A stretch of 64,000 bases of DNA from Penicillus capitatus (lineage: Eukaryota; Chlorophyta): NCBI GenBank assembly GCA_965649825.1, contig OZ287696.1, positions 682,001 through 746,000 of the forward strand, read 5' to 3'. Shown one piece after another: positions 21,784 through 34,736 of this stretch. The position numbers and the translations under genes were made by a program. Numbering within the stretch: the stretch's first letter is position 1; each line of letters begins with the position of its first letter. The notes beneath the pieces were generated by a model. The model ran no database searches. It was given only the letters and a program-made list of their open reading frames with translations, and had not been told where the DNA came from.

Positions 21784-24700
21784 TCACGCTTTAAGGTGTG
21801 CCAACAATCCAGGAAAATTGCCATCGACCTCGTCATTCAACTGCCGAAAAAAACATTCAAGGTCATCTTTATCCCAAGTCCCAATATTTTCAGAATTTAT
21901 GTCATGCAATATAACAGAAATGTCACTTTCAGTAGAAATACTTAATGTACAAGGAGTCCTGATGAAAATAAAATAAAAGTCCCTTCTATGTAAAGACGAA
22001 AATAAGATTGCCGAAGGAATAACAACATTAAGGTTCATACCATCCAAAGTCGCTGTTGCGTATCGACGCACGTCGAAATCTTCGTCGCCGCAGCCCCTCA
22101 CCAGCATCGGCAAAACATCGCCGGTGAGCTGCGGCGCAGCACCGACGACCCGTCCGACGGCTGTAATCGCGTTCCCACGTACCCACGACTTTTCGTCGCT
22201 ACAGCCCCTCACCAGCATCGGCAGAAGGTCGCCGGCGAGCTGCGGTGATGACTCAACAACCCGTCCGACGGCTTGCATCGCATTATTACGTACCGACGAC
22301 ACTTCGTCGCTGCAGCCGCTCACCAGAATCGGCAAAAGGTCGCCGGCGAGCTGCGGCGCTGCATGGACGGCCTGTCCAACGGCTTCCATCGCATTCTCAC
22401 GTACCCACGACTCTCCGTCGCCGCAGCCCCTCACCAGCATCGGCAGAAGGTCGCCGGCGAGCTGCGGCGCTGCATGGACGGCCCGTCCGACGGCTTCCAT
22501 CGCATTCGCACGTACCGACAACTCTTCGTCGCCGCAGTACCTAACCAGCATCGGCAGAAGGTCGTCGGCTAGCTGCGGCGCTGCATGGACGGCCTGTCCA
22601 GCGGCTTCCATCGCTTTATAACTTACCGACAACGATTCGTCGCCGCAGTACCTAACCAGCATCGGCAGAAGGTCGCCGGCTAGCTGCGGCGCTGCATGGA
22701 CGGCCTCTCCAACGGCTTCCATCGCTTTATAACTTACCGACAACGATTCGTCGCCGCAGTACCTAACCAGCATCGGCAGAAGGTCGCCGGCTAGCTGCGG
22801 CGCTGCATGGACGGCCTCTCCAACGGCTTCTATCGCATTCTTACGTACCGACGACACTTCGTCGCTGCAGCCGCTCACCAGAATCGGCAAAAGGTCGCCG
22901 GCTAACTGCGGCGCTGACCCGACGACTTGTCCAACGTCTTTTATCGCATTCTTACGTACCGACAACGATTCGTCGCCGCAGCCCCTCACCAGCATCGGCA
23001 GAAGGTCGCCGGCGAGCTGCGGCGCCGCCTCGATGACCCATCCGGCGGCTTCCATCGCATTTGCACGTACCGACGGGTCTTCGTCGGCGTAGCCCCTCAG
23101 CAAAATCGGCAGAAGGTCGCCGGCGAGCTGCGGCGCCGCCTCGATGACTGGTCGAACGGCTTCAAACGCTTTCCAGCGTACCGATGGGTCTTCGTCGGCG
23201 CAGCCCCTCAGCAAAATCGGCAGAAGGTCGCTGGCGAGCTGCGGTATTTCACTAACAATGCATTTGAACCTCGTTATGCATTTTCTTGTATCGCACCACT
23301 CTTCGAATTTGTCCATCAGTTGCAAGAGCCATTGGTATATCTCACTCATGTGCTTTGGAGAATGCTTTGCAAGCTTCAGCACATTCTTGGTTTTGTCCTC
23401 TGTCTTCCATGTTAGCTTCTGTGATTTTGCCAACATTTGTTTTATGTCATCAGTGATATCATTCAGTATTGCAGGAAATTCCTCCAGGACACGACGGCAT
23501 TGGTCGAACTTTCCAACCACAACTTTACGAATTAGAACGTTGTCAATGGTGCTGACCAGGAGCTCGTGGGCGCCTTTTGCAATCTTGACTGCTTCTTTTT
23601 CTTTTACCAAAGTCTTTAGATCTGATTCGTCTGCCTCTTGTAGGGCCGCTTCAAGAACTTGCATTCTCAACAAAAAGTGCTGTATCCCCAGAACCTCAAC
23701 GGGTTCGTCGTCGACAATCGAAAGCATCTTTTTTAACGCGTGTTTGCCTAGGTCATGTGCAAATGCGTGCATCGCGAAGGATAGTGTCAGAGCGTGCTTC
23801 TGATTGTACTTTCCTTCTTGGATGAAATCCAGAGCTTTAGTTTCCTCATCCGATCCTCTCATTCGCAGGTTTTTCGCGATATGTCTTCCAGCAAAATACT
23901 CTTGAAACGTCAGGTGTGGAAACTGATACTGCCGACCCTCCAGCACGAGCAACAGGAGGCCGCTTTCTTTGAAAGTCCCAGCTGCGTCCGTAGACGTTGC
24001 ATACTCAGTAACGAGTCTTTGTGGGATGAGAATCAAACCATTCCGGAAAGTTTCGAAGGCGATTCTTTCCAGATCATCGAAGAGATCGCATCTCTTGACG
24101 TTCCTCGCCGCCGGCTTCTCCTTGAACCTCTTCCAGACGTAGTTTGCCATGTCTTTGTATATCTGAAAGATGCTCGCTCTCTTTCTTCGTTCTTCCGTTG
24201 CGGTGCCGTGGTCCTTGGACAAGGAACACAAGATGTGCGCCGTCACCGGAATGTGCGCCATCTCCCACATGGCAGTAGAGCTCTGGAGGGATTCGATAAG
24301 CTTCGGAGCTTGATCGTCTTTCAGTTCACTCTCTATGTAATCTCGCAACTGATCGTCATTGAATCCGAGACACTCCACTTGAACGTCGACACGTGTTTCT
24401 ATGTTTCTCATGTTGTATGGGCGAGAGAGGAACAAGACCTTGCACGAAAGCTTCCAGACAGTGGATACGATCTCCCTTGCGTTGTCATTCGCCTCGTCCA
24501 GTCCGTCGACCACGAGCAGCGTTGAAGGACTATCGAGGTCATCTTCTATTTGGAGGGCCAAGTCTTCGTACTCCGAAGTGCGTTTTCTCTTGGAGAAGCA
24601 AATTCGAGATATCGCTCCTTCGAGACTCGTCCACTGTTGTCCCTTGAACTCATCACTGTTCAAGACTCTCACCGGCACCACGTAAACGGCGTTGAACTCT

Positions 24701-26751
24701 CGTGCCATTTCTCTCAACGCCCATTTGTGCGCAACGACTTTTGTGATGCACGTCTTTCCGGATCCGGGATTTCCGTAGATGAGGACTCTTCGCACGTCGC
24801 TTTCCGGATCTCCGGGTTTGAGAGATCTTCGCTTGAACAAGTCGTCGAGAGCAATGGGCTTTGTGACCTTCGTCCTTTGTTCGTAGTATTCTTTGGCTTG
24901 ATCTCTTTCTTGGTCCGATGGCCTTCCCTCTCTCTCTTCCACTCCTTGGACAGCTTCGTCCGTACCATCTCCTGACTTGATTCCTCGCTCTTCTATGATT
25001 TCCTCGTAGATAACGACGTGGTGCTTCATGTCTTTGACGTGTTTGCGGGAACCGTCTTCGAACAAAGAAGCCACCTTCAAGAACAAGACTCTCGTTCACA
25101 CGACCTTGCCCCTTCAGGGATGTTACCGTTGCAAAATCATCTTTCAAATAGGTTCTTCTTAGGTCCTCTCTGTTCAAATTCATCACAGCCGGTGGAATAT
25201 ATCCCATGTCCCTCCCAATCTCGGTACACAAATCCTTGCGTTCCTTCTTTAATGCTTGCGAGATTTCTGTTCGAGGTCTGTCTTCCATGTCTTTTGTTTC
25301 CATCAACTCTGTTAATTCTTTTGAGGCACCACTCTTGCATGATTCGTACAAGACCCTAAGCGCTTCTTTGGTCTCTTCGTTGCATTCGGTCATTGCATCT
25401 ATCTCATGTACTACGTGTAAAAGGTCGACCAAGACATCGTCGTCATCAATCCATCCTTCGTCAACAGCTTGTCGCGCTACGAGTTCCGTTAACTTCAATG
25501 CGACGTCTCTGCGGACATGCTCAGGTGATCCCTTGTTCACAAGAACATCCAACTCTTGGATGATGCCGAATCTCAATGCCTTCAAGTCTTCTTTGTCTCT
25601 CGTCGTTCGTTGTTCCTCTATTGCTGCACGATATGCTAAGCCAAAATGCTCAAGATCCATTTCGGTTTTCGATGCAGCTAGCCTTGCGACCATCAGACTT
25701 CGAAACGAATCGAACCACGCTCTTTTCGATGCTCCCATGTCGACGAGATAGGCTCGGATTTTTCCGTACGCATCGGCAATGGCCGCGGGATCGATATCAC
25801 ATCTTGTTAGATTTCTGAAACAGTGGAAAACGTGGAGGAGTGCATACAGTCCACAAGCGACGCATCGCATTGCATGTGTGACATGTGACGGGGCGTCTCT
25901 GAGCTCGAGGCGTTCAACTGCCTGTCGGAGAGCCTTGAAATGGAATCTCACAGGGTAGTACTTGCACGAAAGCTCTAGTTCATTCTCCTTGGCCGCGATG
26001 GCCCGACGGAGATCTTGCTTTTCCTTTTCTTCGATGTCGTTGCGATTGGCCATGTGAAGCAGGAAGAAGGCTTGATGTAGTGCACGAAAGGTTGCTTCGT
26101 ACTGTGCAAAGTTTTTTCTCGTAAGCTTCGGCTGTGGCGATAGAGTGCCAAGAAGCTTCTTTGTCACGTTGACCAGCTCCGCAGTGCCGCCATACGAGGA
26201 GGGTTCGGTATGCGTAAGCGTCCTGCAGATGGCGATAGCCGTGTTCGGTTTGAGAAACTGTGTTTGGCGGAGACATGAGCAGAGGCCATCGACTAAATCC
26301 CCCAGAAGGTCGTCTTCGTGTGTGGAGCAGGACTTAATTTTGGACAATTCTGAGTACTCCAGAACGGACTCGAGTCTCAGACATTCTTCACTTCGTCTGC
26401 CATACTTGCGCAGCCATTTGAGGAGAACGGCCCGTTCGTCTTTATCCGTCGTCTTGTTATACGCGGCCACCAGCGACTTGGTGCTGTCGATGTTGTACTT
26501 CATCGCGACAGCACGCAGAAGTCTCGGGTCATCGCGCTGTCCGGCGTTTGAGCGCTCGGTAATGGGCCGACCTCCATTTCCCGATGCGGGGATTCCGACT
26601 TCACTGGGTCCTTCATCCGGTGTTTGCATATTCGGTCGTAACCTGCACAGACTCGGCATAAGGTCGTCCCCGAACGAAACTTAAGAAGCCACTTGCCTTC
26701 GAACAGCAAAGTTCGCAGCAGATACAATGCGTTGGATATGCTCAATAACAT
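21784..26751 (-). CDS. NACHT-HEAT STAND NTPase, NLR-like (intact copy)
   Basis: Predicted signal-transducing ATPase with numerous domains (STAND), about 1621 residues. Three exons fit in phase: 26751-26693, 26642-25127 and 25074-21784, with introns of 50 and 52 nt. Residues 1-525 form an unassigned helical N-terminal region. The NACHT domain follows in exon 3: Walker A VLIYGNPGSGKTCITKVVAH, Walker B STLLVVDGLDEAND, then VLFLSRPYNM and FPHLTFQEYFAGRHIAKNL, the usual NACHT-to-winged-helix landmarks. A linker leads to 11 tandem HEAT-like units and a unique tail ending FPGLLAHLKA. NACHT plus a repeat sensor is the layout of animal NLRs and of many bacterial defence ATPases, so an immune or self/non-self role is reasonable but unproven. 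The 52-nt intron is needed to reach the NACHT frame. Confidence 0.85.
22035..23255 (-). repeat. Tandem 111-bp HEAT-repeat array inside the NACHT gene
   Basis: Eleven units of 37 codons, each close to APQLAGDLLPMLVRGCGDES followed by an SVRxNAMEAVG helix. Units 5 and 6 differ at only a few bases, and the plus-strand phrase ggcagaaggtcgccgg recurs through the array. Variation concentrates in the second helix. High nucleotide similarity points to recent unit duplication or homogenisation; the units form a HEAT-type solenoid, presumably the ligand-sensing part. Confidence 0.85.
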
Positions 26752-26752
26752 C

Positions 26753-29152
26753 TAAGCTCAGATGATGGTGTTCGATATGATGCGTCTTCTCAGGTGCGGC
26801 TCGAGCGGCTGTCGAGCAGTTATCTGAGTACTTACTGCCGGAGAACAGTGTATATGCTCGAGTCCTCCGTTCTGACGTAGCCAGTTGCCTCAGGAGCGAA
26901 TCACTGCTGATACCGAAGAGAGAAACAGGATCTGTGTTGGTGACAGATCTGTTTCGTTTATATCACAATGACCAGCACGATAGCGAGCAACAATTGACAG
27001 TGGACGGCATTAAGTAAGAACTCTGACGATTGTCTGGGGGTCACAGAAAACATGTTGGACGGAGAAGGCTTCCAGGGAGTGAGGTCGATCGCATTAAGGT
27101 GATTTTAAGGGTTTTCTGCTTTGGATATCAATGACGTTTGTGGTCTTTTGAAATTGTTAACAGGGCTTCAAGCACACTCGTGATATGAACCATCGCTTCA
27201 GTATTAGACTGTTTCTGCTTCTTGCTTGTCGTTCTGCATTCGCAGACCATCGTTACGGACTGCATGCATTTCAAAGGCGCAAAGCCGTTGTCTTTGCCCT
27301 CCGGATTCTAAATGGCAGCATGGGCGATATGTTTGGCAATCTCTTTGCAATAATGATCTTTCAGGAATTAGAACAGCCATACTTTGCATGAATGGCAGGA
27401 TGTGATGATCACTCGCTTTGCCTATCTGAGTAGAGCTACTAGCCGGCTAAACATTTATGTTGCATGCAATCGCGGAAACGAGGAAATCCCTTCCAAACTC
27501 CAAGGGACCGCCCAAAAAGAAGAACACATTCTTTTCAGAGAGGTGAAGTGTAATGATGGCAGAGTCTGTGCCTCGCATCGCGGTCTCACGTCCAGACTGC
27601 AGTCTTGACGATTTCTCAGATTCCGTCGATGTAATTTTATTCTGCAAGACATCATTGGATTTATCTTTTGCTAGCGGTTGCTTTGTTTGTGGCACTTATC
27701 TGCAGCTTCTTTCCGGGGAGTGATGCTGGCTTCAGTACACTTACTGGGTGGCGATTGATGCTGGAAAGCCGACAGCCGGCAGCCGGCGACAAAGCATCAT
27801 TTTTCTACGACAGTACAAGACATCGAAGCTATTTATTTAGTGTCACGTTCAGTACTTCTTCCGTGCTGCCTATATTCAGAGGACTGTTCCAATGCAACGT
27901 CAAAATCGCACATCCAGGTAGCACTTTGGGTGTTGTAGTTCCTCTCAGGAGGTATAGGATTAACCTGGACGATCCTTTCTGCCTGTAACCGTCCCATATT
28001 TGCTGAAATTGCTCATCCCAAAACACAGAACCCCACCTATTTGTTAAGCTGATGTCTGAGGGACGCTCCGGCATCTCTCATGTTGCGTCTCTTCAGAGGA
28101 CCGAGTGCAGAATACATCTGGGACTTTAAAGACGAAGCGATATCCACAGATGACGGAGCAGAGAATCAAAAAAAAACCTAAAGCATGAGCGCAAGCACTT
28201 ATCTGGTTTCCCTTGGACACTCTGTATGCCTCTCTTCTAGGCTGGATGCATTTTGCCTACCATAAAGAGAGACGTCATCAGAACGTCGATACGGACGTCG
28301 AGTGGTTTCTTGGACGATTCACATAATTCCATCCTTGTAGCTACCTTGGGTGATCACACCAAGTCTCGACAGCTGATGAGGTTCGCCGCGAACGTTCCGG
28401 CGATCTCAAAGAATGGCACCCATCATGCAATGATGACCTCGATAGCAGTCGGCACTCGAATCTGTAGTTTCTCTCGTCCACATAGTCGAGCTTTCTGTCA
28501 GGTTTCGATAACGCAGCAGCGGCAAAGGGAGACAGAGCATCCAAGACAGAGCAGATAACGCGTATGTTCGAGTCCGATAATAGCCCATTTCTCGTTGCCG
28601 AGGTACACTATACGACGCCACATTATTCTCTACCTTTGCGACATTGTCTCGACGCAACTTCCAGTCGTGGGAGACGATTTCTTTGCGCTTTTCTCGTATC
28701 CTTATCATTCCCATCGATTCTTAGCGTCAGCCATGGCAGTCATGCTCATTGAGAGAACCAGCAATGTCTCTTTTTCCAAGGATGGAGCTTTGGTCAAATG
28801 CTTATTCTTCAACCGCCACCACCGCTTCCCAAAAAAGAAGCATCTCCCTTGTCGGACACTCTTACGAGAAGTATAGCAGTGGTCAACAGCTTCGAAGAAA
28901 GTGACAGCGGCGAAGAAAAGGTGATAAAAATGCTGAGAGATGGGATGTTCAGAGGGGTGTCGTTTTCAGTGACGCGAAAAGCAATTTATTTGCGCATGCG
29001 TTGGTTGCGTTCAATTTGAGCGTTTACGCACGAGTGCTCGAATTGAACGTCTCGAAGTTGACCTTCGTCGGTTGATTGTTTTCTCTTTCGCTTCGTCGCC
29101 CGACGAGAACGTTTTTGTTTTGATCCCTCGCGACCTTTTATTGAGCGCAGAT
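26753..29152. other. Long interval without a resolved gene
   Basis: About 2.4 kb upstream of both the NACHT gene and the P4-ATPase gene. Apart from the possible membrane-protein exon noted separately, open frames are short and motif-free. A plus-strand stretch near 28590-28711 and a minus-strand stretch near 28430-28700 both look faintly coding, but I could not choose between them. Confidence 0.4.
27640..28177 (+). CDS. Possible small membrane protein, exons unresolved
   Basis: A plus-strand exon encodes a strong hydrophobic segment, WIYLLLAVALFVALICSFF, followed by a polar lumenal-looking stretch (GWRLMLESRQPAAGDKASFF and GLFQCNVKIAHPGSTLG). A later stretch reads LRLFRGPSAEYIWDFKDEAI and ends NQKKT before a stop. 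The composition is protein-like, but I could not connect the pieces by an in-phase intron or find a convincing start. Not recognised as any family. Confidence 0.3.
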
Positions 29153-32100
29153 ATGCCTGAACGCGCTGTCAAAGGTCTTGACGCGTCAAGTGGCGCTGCC
29201 TCGGATTCTCCAGGGGCGAAAAAGATGGGCACTGCTGGGACAACGAGTCCAAGCAGCTCGACGGCACACAAGCGACTTTCGCGTCGTTGTTCTACGAATC
29301 CGCACCAGTTGGCTCAAATGTCTGTGAAGTTCAATAAGAGCAAGGAACGTATTGAATACTCGACAGACTTAGCGAACGAGGACTCGCAGCAATCTCTTAC
29401 TGCCGTTCGGGTAACGTTACCGCGCACGGATTCTCGCATCCTTCTGTTTTTAGCCAGCGGTGTCTGGTTTCTCAGCAGCTTCTGACATACAGCTGTGGTT
29501 TAGGAGGAGGGCACACAGCCGCACAACGACCAAGCTAGTATCGAGTCGAGGTGCATCTGCAAGAATAGAGAACGTGATCCGACCGAAAAACGTCGGGCGA
29601 GATTTGCTGGGAACTCTATCACAACTTCCAAATACAACGTTGTGACGTTTCTGCCCATTTTCCTATTTGAAATGTTCTCCAGAGTAGCTTATCTCTATTT
29701 CCTTGCTCAGGTTTGTCCATTGTCACTCTCTTACCAAGTGTGATGGGAGGGTGTGAACACAGGCAGCATTGTCCTGGTGGGATGAGGTGTCTCCCTTCAG
29801 TGGAGTGGGTGCCACAATGGCCCTGTTGTTTGTCTTGTTAGTATCAGGAGTGAAAGCCATTGCCGAAGATCTAAAACGACACAATCAGGATGGTGTTACC
29901 AACAACAGTCTCACACGCATTGTCAACCCTGAAAACGGCAAGCTCACCTTACAGCAGCCTCTTTCCCAATTTACATGCAGCATTGCAGGGACGTTAAAAG
30001 AAACAAAATGGAAAGATGTACAGGTGGGTGACATCGTGAAGGTGATGGACGATGAACTTTTTCCTGCGGATATTCTATGCCTCAAAACGGGTCTCCCTGA
30101 CAGAGTCTGTTTCATACGAACCACCAATCTGGACGGAGAATCGAATCTCAAGATTCGAAAGCCTGTGGATCTTGATGTCACCCGCTATGGCCAGGAAAGC
30201 ATTTCGATGAGTATCGATGAAGCCCCTACGGAGGTCAATGCCTCCGACGCGGTACTCTTCCCTACACTTATGCCAAGCTCCGTCGACGCTGCGTGATGTA
30301 GACATACGAGTTCAAAGACAGTGTCACGCTGGAGTGTGAAATGCCCAACGGCAACTTGCACAAATTTCGAGGTCGGCTGGATGTGTACAAGGACGAACGG
30401 TTGTCATCTGGCGTGACAGCCTCCATTCCGATCACAATGAGTGAAATGCTTCTGCGTGGGACGCTTCTGAAGAACTCGAACTATGTGTATGGACTGGTGG
30501 TGTACACGGGAAAGGAAACCCGTATTCAGATGAATGCTGCGAGAGTTCCACTGAAGGTGGGATCCTTTGACAGATTCCTGAACATTCAGATCGCCATTCT
30601 CATCTCAGTCCAGGTCTAACCACCAGCCCCGACACCACCATACAACGACCTGTCCCGTTTCTAGACATTCTTGTGTGTGCTGCTGGCCATCTTCAGTTAC
30701 ATTTGGCGAGAAGAAGAAGGGATTGATCGTTATCACCTGGCACTGGATGTCTATGTGGAAGGCAATTACGAAGATGGCTTCATCTATGTCTCATTGAACT
30801 TTATCACATTTTGGATTTTGACGTCTTACATGGTTCCGATCAGTCTTTTCGTTACAATGGAAATCGTAAAATTCTGGCAGGTGCATATTTCTCTCTATCT
30901 AGCAGGGCTGGAGAGATCTGTGTGCTTCTGTCTAGGCTTTCATGTTCATAAACAATGATCCCCACATGACGGACGAGCTCAATCCAGATGACCATGCCCA
31001 TGCACGGAACTCGAATCTCAATGAAGATCTTGGGAAGGTTCAGTACATTTTCAGCGATAAGACAGGGACGCTTACCAGTAACGACATGCAATTAAGAATG
31101 GTGAACATCAAGGGAACAACATACGGTGCTATCGATTTCAGGTCTGCTCGTCCCTTGTGCTATACCGGCAATCATTTTTCTGTATCAGATTAGAATCCTA
31201 TCCCACTAATCAACGCGGTTTCCCAGCCTTGGAGCAATTTGATCACAGAATGGCACGAGTAAGCTCACTGTCTGCGAAGAGATCGCCATAAAGCATCATT
31301 CTGTGTCAGTCAGTGGATCTCCTCCAACGAAAAGGCTTCTGGGAAGACCTTGTGGATTGCGGCGGTAGTCGAGAGTACATTCTGAGCATGCCTGTCAGCG
31401 ATCCTTCTCTACACAGCATGGACTCTGCAGATCGCAAGATGCTCACGTCCGAACTCAACGGTCAGCATCCTCTTCCCTTCTCCTCTCTGAAAGATCTCAT
31501 GCATTCTTAGAGCATAAGCCAAAAAGAGAGCACAAGGACATTCGATCTAGTCTTAGTAGTATTCATGCAAGTCCGAATCTGATCCGTTCTCTGTCGACCT
31601 ATACAGATTCTGGTAGATATCTGTGAAGCAGAGAAGGCTGTTCACAGACAGCGTGTGTATAGGTGTTATGATCACCATTGATAACCTGTATGTCCAAGAC
31701 TACATCTTTGGATGGCATATGGTGGATTTCTGGACCAATATCTGTCTATGTCATTCTCTAATCATCGAAGAGAGAGAAGCGCAGGACGGCAGTATTGAAA
31801 AGGTGTTTCAGGGTCCCTCGCCGGACGAGGTCGCCCTTGTCGAAGCAGGGAGGAATGTGGGATTCATTTTTCAAGAAAGAACAAAAGATGGTATTCTCTT
31901 GAACATGCAGGTCAACCACAGCACCCGATTCCATTTTCTATGTGTGACCACTGTCGATGCCTTCAGGGCCATCCTGTTCATTTCGAGCTGTTGAATGTCT
32001 TGGAATTCAACAGCGACCGAAAGCGCATGTCCGTTGTTGCCAAGTGCTCAGACGGGACTCTGAGGCTTTTCTGCAAGGGTGCAGATAACATCATGTTAAG

Positions 32101-34105
32101 CAGGCTGAAACCAGAATTGGATCCAGAGCTCATTCGCGCCACAGAGCAAGCACTCTACGATTTTTCTGTTAAGGGATTAAGGACCCTGGTCCTGGGAACA
32201 CGTTTGTTGGATAAGGAAGAGTACGAGGCTTGGGATTCCAAGTATCAAGCAGCCGCACGCAGTCTAAGCGAAGACCGCGATACCACCATGAACGCCATCG
32301 CCGAGGAATTGGAGAAGAACTTTGAACTCGTCGGACTGACAGCCATCGAGGACAAGCTTCAGGAAGGTGTCCCACACGCAATCGAGACATTAAGACTTGC
32401 AGAAATGAAAGTATGGATGATTACCGGAGACAAGATGGAGACAGCGATCAACATTGGAATTTCCTGCAACCTCATTAGCTCCAAGGACGTTCTTAGACTT
32501 ACTGCAGAGAACAAGACCGAAGCTGAGAACTGTGTGATGACTCTGCACACAAATGCCGATGAGTTGATGGAAGCCAATAAGAAAGTGGAGCTCGTTGTGG
32601 ATGGCCCCAGCCTTGTACACATATTAGGTGCGTGGTTTTTTGACAAGTGCATCGCGATGACGGAGGTGCTGTTGGTAGGAACACCTTTGGAGAATCGATT
32701 AGCAGAGCTGGGAGCTAAATGCAGTGGAGTGGTTGTCTGTCGTTCATCTCCTTCACAAAAAGCAGCCATTGTCAAGATCATGACTGTCAGCTCAAACGTC
32801 TTTTCACACATCGGCGTGACATCGCCATCTGCATTTAGGATTACGAGCAGAGACTTGTAACAGAAAAGAAATTCCTTGGACGCTCCGCCCCATGGTTTGT
32901 TCGATGGTGGCGTGCAGAGAATCGTCGAATTCAAGTGCGTCCGTCAGTCCGTAGACAGACAGACAGCTGGATGCATGGATGGATGTGTTGTCTAGAGCAA
33001 AGCATTAGGCATTGGTGATGGTGCCAATGATGTTGCCATGATCCAGGCAGCAGATGTCGGAATTGGCATTGCAGGCAAAGAAGGACGCCAGGCTGTTAAT
33101 AACAGCGATTATGCGCTTGTGCAGTTCAGGCATCTCGTCCGCCTCTTGCTGGTTCATGGTCAGCTCTCCCACTACCGCTTAGCACGGCTCATCAAATACT
33201 CATTCTTCAAAAACATCGCCTTTGCTTGCATCCTCATCTTCTATCAGTGGTACTGCGGCTTCTCAGGTAGATACACCCTCTGTCTGTATGGATATGGATG
33301 CCATACGATGATGGGCTTTGTTTTAGGTCAAACATTGATTGACGACATTTCTGCAGCCATGTACAATGTCGTGTTCACTTCTATGCCGATCTTGCTGTTC
33401 GCTTTGCTGGATCGTCCAATGGGCAGCTCTATGTTGATGCGCTTTCCGCAGATGTATAATCACAGCGATTCTTTGAGCACGGCTGTCTTCTGGAAGACCG
33501 GAATTCTGCAAGGATTGATCGATGGCGCCATCTGCTTCTTTATCCCTCTCTACGCCATCACGGCAAGTGGACCTGAAGCAATTGATGGCGTCTGGGCTGT
33601 TGGCAAGACGATCTATATTGCAATTCTCGGCGCAGTGACACTTGAAGCTTGCTTGGTAGCACGATACTGGACGAGTACGTTCTTCCTGTTCGTCTTCCTC
33701 AGTTATTTCCTGGTCTATCCTTTCTTTCTTTTGTTTCCCTACGTCGAACGAGGTATCAACTACTTCGACGCCAGTCAGTACGGTGTGGCGGAAGATCTCT
33801 TCAGCACTCCTGTGTTTTGGGTGGTGATTCTGGCCATCTACGCTCTCACATTCGGCATGAGGTTCGACCACACAGCCGCCACAGTACTGGCAGATGCAGT
33901 GCTTCGATGTAGGTACTTTAATCGGTCAACCAAATGGCTCTTTAAACCAGACGATAACATGATTCTCGCCGAGCATGAAAATCAGTATGGCGAATTCAAG
34001 TTCCTGACGGAAGGAGAACGAGCGCGGCTGCAAGCCTTGGGTGTCCCGGGCGTCCCTCCAGATTCTGGCAGAGCTTCAGAAGAGGATATTGCTCAAATGG
34101 CCTGA
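29153..34105 (+). CDS. P4-type ATPase, phospholipid flippase
   Basis: Lipid-translocating P-type ATPase that moves phospholipids to the cytosolic leaflet, usually with a CDC50 partner. After a Ser-rich N-terminus and an intron of 95 nt, the P4 signature [20 protein letters not shown] and [12 protein letters not shown] begins. Then come the actuator-domain [14 protein letters not shown], the [17 protein letters not shown] helix with the P4-specific PISL, the phosphorylation loop [58 protein letters not shown], and [20 protein letters not shown] before the last membrane helices. Many exons separated by short introns are present; those near 31200-31620 are only roughly placed. The protein ends [11 protein letters not shown]. 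All catalytic motifs appear intact. Substrate lipid cannot be read from sequence alone. Confidence 0.88.
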
Positions 34106-34736
34106 TGCCGCACACAGTACAGATGCTGTCGCTTCCTGCATATCAGAGAAAAAGGTGAAATGTGTGTGACCCAATAACCGTAAATTTGCCAATCAAAACA
34201 CCCTGTCATTGTTATGGGTGACCATTTTAAAAACATGACGGCTTGCTGTTTGAATGTCTCACACGCCTGTGATTGGCTCAACTGTGTAAGCATGATTCGT
34301 GTTTGACTCGGAGGGCTAACGGCACAGAAGAGGAGGCAGCAGTGCGACCATACATATGGCAGCCGTGGTGTTGTGCGTGGAGCATCTTTTCTCTCCCTGG
34401 AAAGGACCCACCCTTTGTTTGTATTTACACACGACTGGGTCACATGGGGATACAGAACAGAGACAACTGCATGCATTTCACCTCAGAGGGCTCCAATCTA
34501 AATGGCTACATGTCCATGGAGGTCATGCAACGAAGAATATTGATGACGGCATCGGCGGATGTCAGATAGAGTATTCTAGTAGCAAAGAACAGGTCACTGG
34601 ATATATATCTTCGTTATCGCAGAGATCTCAGAATGGCACTGGTGGAGCATACACGAACAACAGCAAGGATGCAGGTATGGCGGGAAACAGACAAACGCAT
34701 ATCGAATCGTGTGAAGAGCTGTAATGCTGCCGTGCT

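Larger units (their letters stand above)
21040..26752 (-). repeat. Left arm of a large inverted duplication (NACHT block)
   Basis: The minus strand here matches the plus strand at 45725-49690: upstream leader, full N-terminal and NACHT coding sequence, C-terminal tail, and about 750 bp of downstream flank. The left arm is about 1.8 kb longer because the right arm lacks the HEAT-repeat coding segment. Both arms end near the ATG of the first coding exon at one side. About 19 kb separates the arms. Confidence 0.85.

Noticed and set aside
22124-23415. Several long plus-strand open frames rich in Ser/Arg/His repeats
   Set aside because: They are antisense reflections of the 111-bp HEAT array; the GC-rich repeat unit keeps several frames open. 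The minus frame alone shows HEAT and NACHT motifs.
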